Made by a program: the position numbers and the translations under genes. From the NCBI GenBank assembly GCA_900557045.1, contig USQY01000037.1, positions 1 through 17,498 of the forward strand: DNA of 17,498 bases, read 5' to 3'. Positions within the stretch are counted from its first letter, which is position 1. Each line of letters starts with the position of its first letter. Origin of the DNA: an uncultured Clostridium sp. (GTDB taxonomy: Bacteria; Bacillota; Clostridia; TANB77; CAG-508). Positions 15,870 through 17,498 of the stretch are shown here, piece after piece. The notes below the pieces were generated by a model, which saw only the letters and a program-made list of their open reading frames with translations, was not told where the DNA came from and searched no databases.

Positions 15870-17019
15870 ATTTTTCCTCCATTTCACTCATTATCATTTT
15901 AATAATTTTTTCAGTAGATTTTCCATCTTCAAGTAATCCTACTTTATTAAAATATTCTTTTACTTTTTGCTCATACTTTTCATTATCAAATTTTTTAATA
16001 TTTTTTAATAATTCCTCATTGTTTCTAGCAATCAAAAATGGTAAATCATCTAAATTTACATATAATCCTCTTTCTTTTATATATTCTTCTTCATCTAATG
16101 CAAAAATCATAGATTTCTTTTTAATAAGTGCTGCATCAAAAATACAACTTGAATAATCCGTTAATAATATTTCAGATGCAACAATTAGTTCAAGAATATC
16201 TGGATAATCTGTAGCATTTATAATATTCTCATTAAACTTTATTTCGGAAATAAAGTTTTCATTAGCAGGATGCAATCTTATTAGGATTTTCCATTTTCCG
16301 TTATATTTTTCTTCAAGTTCTTTAATTACATTTATCGCATCAATAGCAAATATTTCTTTTTTAGGATTTTCTCTCATTGTTGGAGTATATAATAAAAATT
16401 TACATTCACTATCAAAATTGTAATATTCATATACCTTTTCTTTAATTCCTTTTGGCAAATTTAATAAGTAATCATTTTTAGGGTATCCAATTTTTTCAAT
16501 TCTTCCATTATAAAAAAATGCTCTTTTATAAATTTCTGTTAACCAATCACTATTTGAAATTAAAACATCTGTCATTTTAGAATTATGTTTAATTCTATTA
16601 ACAATTTTAGTTGGTAATTTATCTTCTGCATCACCTTCAATTTTCTTCATTCCAAGACCACCATGCCATGTTTCAATAAAAAATTGTTTTTTTCTTTTTA
16701 GAACCCACTCTGGTTTTGTATGACTATCCACCCAAACTTTTGCTGTCGCTAATTCATATATCATCCCAATGCTTGACCATTTTTTTTGAATAATATTTTG
16801 TGGAACATCCTCAAATTTATTGTTTTTATATAACCAAACTTGTCCTATTTCTGGATGCTCTTCATATAATTTTTGAGAAATAATTTTTGGATTATCTCCA
16901 TATCTTTTTCCAGAAAAACTAGAAAATACAACTTTATTTTGTATTGGTATACATCTAAATATTATAAAGAAAAAAGAAGCATATATTTTTTTAAAAATTC
17001 CTATTAAAGTCTCTTTCAT
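15829..17019 (-). CDS. CDP-glycerol glycerophosphotransferase (TagF/TarL-like) family protein
   Basis: The ATG at 17019 gives 396 residues; an in-frame GTG at 17031 is itself part of the GGAGGAG ribosome binding site and is rejected. Diagnostic features are VVFSSFSGKRYGDNPK at 30-45, the first catalytic-type His119 in ETWHG, SNSDW at 155-159, LLYTPTMR at 209-216, the second catalytic-type His250 in RLHPA, and LLTDYSS at 285-291 followed by IFDAAL. The family transfers glycerol- or ribitol-phosphate from a CDP donor to a glycan. The short N-terminal hydrophobic stretch (7-23) probably contacts the membrane. It follows licD by 14 bases and shares 41 bases with the cytidylyltransferase gene. The last residues (GNFCKWKRY) come from reading that gene's start region in another frame. 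Confidence 0.92.
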   Translation of the reverse strand: MKETLIGIFKKIYASFFFIIFRCIPIQNKVVFSSFSGKRYGDNPKIISQKLYEEHPEIGQVWLYKNNKFEDVPQNIIQKKWSSIGMIYELATAKVWVDSHTKPEWVLKRKKQFFIETWHGGLGMKKIEGDAEDKLPTKIVNRIKHNSKMTDVLISNSDWLTEIYKRAFFYNGRIEKIGYPKNDYLLNLPKGIKEKVYEYYNFDSECKFLLYTPTMRENPKKEIFAIDAINVIKELEEKYNGKWKILIRLHPANENFISEIKFNENIINATDYPDILELIVASEILLTDYSSCIFDAALIKKKSMIFALDEEEYIKERGLYVNLDDLPFLIARNNEELLKNIKKFDNEKYEQKVKEYFNKVGLLEDGKSTEKIIKMIMSEMEEKYEYSGNFCKWKRY

Positions 17020-17033
17020 TTTCTCCTCCACGA

Positions 17034-17498
17034 CTATATTTCGAATTTAATCAAAACATGTTTTTCCCTTCGATCTATACTTGGTAATTTCATATAATCT
17101 CCATAAATTTGTGTAAGGATGCTGTCAAGATTATTCGGGCAGTGAACTTCAACATCTTCAAACATTATTGTTTTTCCAGGTTTGAAATCACTTATTTTAT
17201 AAATTTGGGGATGGTGAAGAGCTGAAATATCACAGACACATTCCCAGTCTTTATCATTGTATTTGTCCAATAATTTATGGGTTTTATCAAATAATGATTC
17301 TCTTGAAATATTAAACAGCTTTAAAAATGCATGTCCTGTATTGGCTAATGCCTGAACTAATGGAGGATATCCTTTAAATTTTATAACAGACATTGCAAGT
17401 AATCTGTCTAAGACACGGCAACGTTTTACATGGAAGAATCTTTTTAATTTATTGTCAGGAACTTTGTCCAATACAAATATGTCAATGTCAATTCCCAA
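17034..17498 (-). CDS. LicD-family phosphotransferase, C-terminal part (runs off right edge)
   Basis: The frame is open at the right edge. The first codon in the window is TTG for an internal leucine, not a start. The 154 residues begin with GIDIDIFVLDK, the family's conserved Asp-rich metal site, and end with TIMFEDVEVHCPNN, LDSILTQIYGDYMKLP and RREKH, the standard LicD C-terminus (FED..VPVP then YGDYM..P). LicD proteins attach phosphocholine or other phospho-substituents from nucleotide-diphospho donors to teichoic acids and capsules. The gene lies directly before the CDP-glycerol-type transferase. Its base composition looks richer in G and C (27-38% in three 60-base lines counted by eye) than the neighbours (17-22% in two lines), so it may have a different origin. 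Confidence 0.85.
   Translation of the reverse strand: MGIDIDIFVLDKVPDNKLKRFFHVKRCRVLDRLLAMSVIKFKGYPPLVQALANTGHAFLKLFNISRESLFDKTHKLLDKYNDKDWECVCDISALHHPQIYKISDFKPGKTIMFEDVEVHCPNNLDSILTQIYGDYMKLPSIDRREKHVLIKFEI

Noticed and set aside
1..17498. CRISPR array, tRNA or rRNA genes, insertion sequences, phage genes
   Set aside because: I saw no regularly spaced direct repeats, no cloverleaf or rRNA-like GC-rich segments, and no transposase, integrase or phage motifs on either strand.

Overview
The window is a low-GC, tightly packed stretch in which every supported gene lies on the minus strand, so the biological order runs from high to low coordinates. Strong GGAGG-type ribosome binding sites, TTTACA/TATAAT-like promoters, a LytR-CpsA-Psr (LCP) protein, a DUF3048 lipoprotein-like membrane protein, and CDP-glycerol-transferase and LicD family enzymes all point to a Gram-positive, AT-rich Firmicute, most likely a gut-type Clostridia member. 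The species cannot be named from this sequence.

Layout in transcription order. (1) 17498-4535 is a long run of cell-surface polysaccharide genes with gaps of a few bases or small overlaps: the 3' part of a LicD-family gene, a CDP-glycerol glycerophosphotransferase-like enzyme, an IspD/TarI-like cytidylyltransferase, an extended SDR epimerase/dehydratase, a GT2 glycosyltransferase, a Wzy-like polymerase, a Wzx-like flippase broken by a frameshift, an intact acyltransferase, a decayed second acyltransferase plus a membrane-protein remnant, a GT-C-like polytopic membrane protein, UDP-galactopyranose mutase (glf), and a DUF3048 protein. (2) 4420-3224 is a separate unit: a promoter, an LCP-family gene (probable glycan-to-wall ligase) and a strong terminator hairpin. 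(3) 3141-2470 is a two-gene toxin-antitoxin-like cassette with its own promoter, a candidate operator palindrome and a weak terminator. (4) 2309-1 is another unit: a DPM1/GtrB-like polyprenyl-phosphate glycosyltransferase with two C-terminal membrane helices, a divergent ribose-5-phosphate isomerase A, and the N-terminal part of an O-antigen-ligase-like membrane protein running off the left edge.

Together the genes describe Wzx/Wzy-type synthesis of a wall-linked polysaccharide. Its repeat unit probably contains galactofuranose (glf), O-acyl groups (acyltransferases) and a phosphodiester-linked alditol or similar substituent (cytidylyltransferase, SDR, CDP-glycerol-type transferase, LicD). 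The LCP protein would attach the polymer to peptidoglycan. A pentose-phosphate isomerase beside this gene set suggests, as inference only, that the activated alditol may be a pentitol such as ribitol or arabinitol.

No previously undescribed defence or mobile system stands out. The most notable features are the decay of the transport and O-acylation genes (flippase frameshift; acyltransferase with at least three lesions; an orphan C-terminal remnant), a toxin-antitoxin cassette embedded between surface-glycan units, and compositional breaks in licD and within glf that suggest mosaic assembly.
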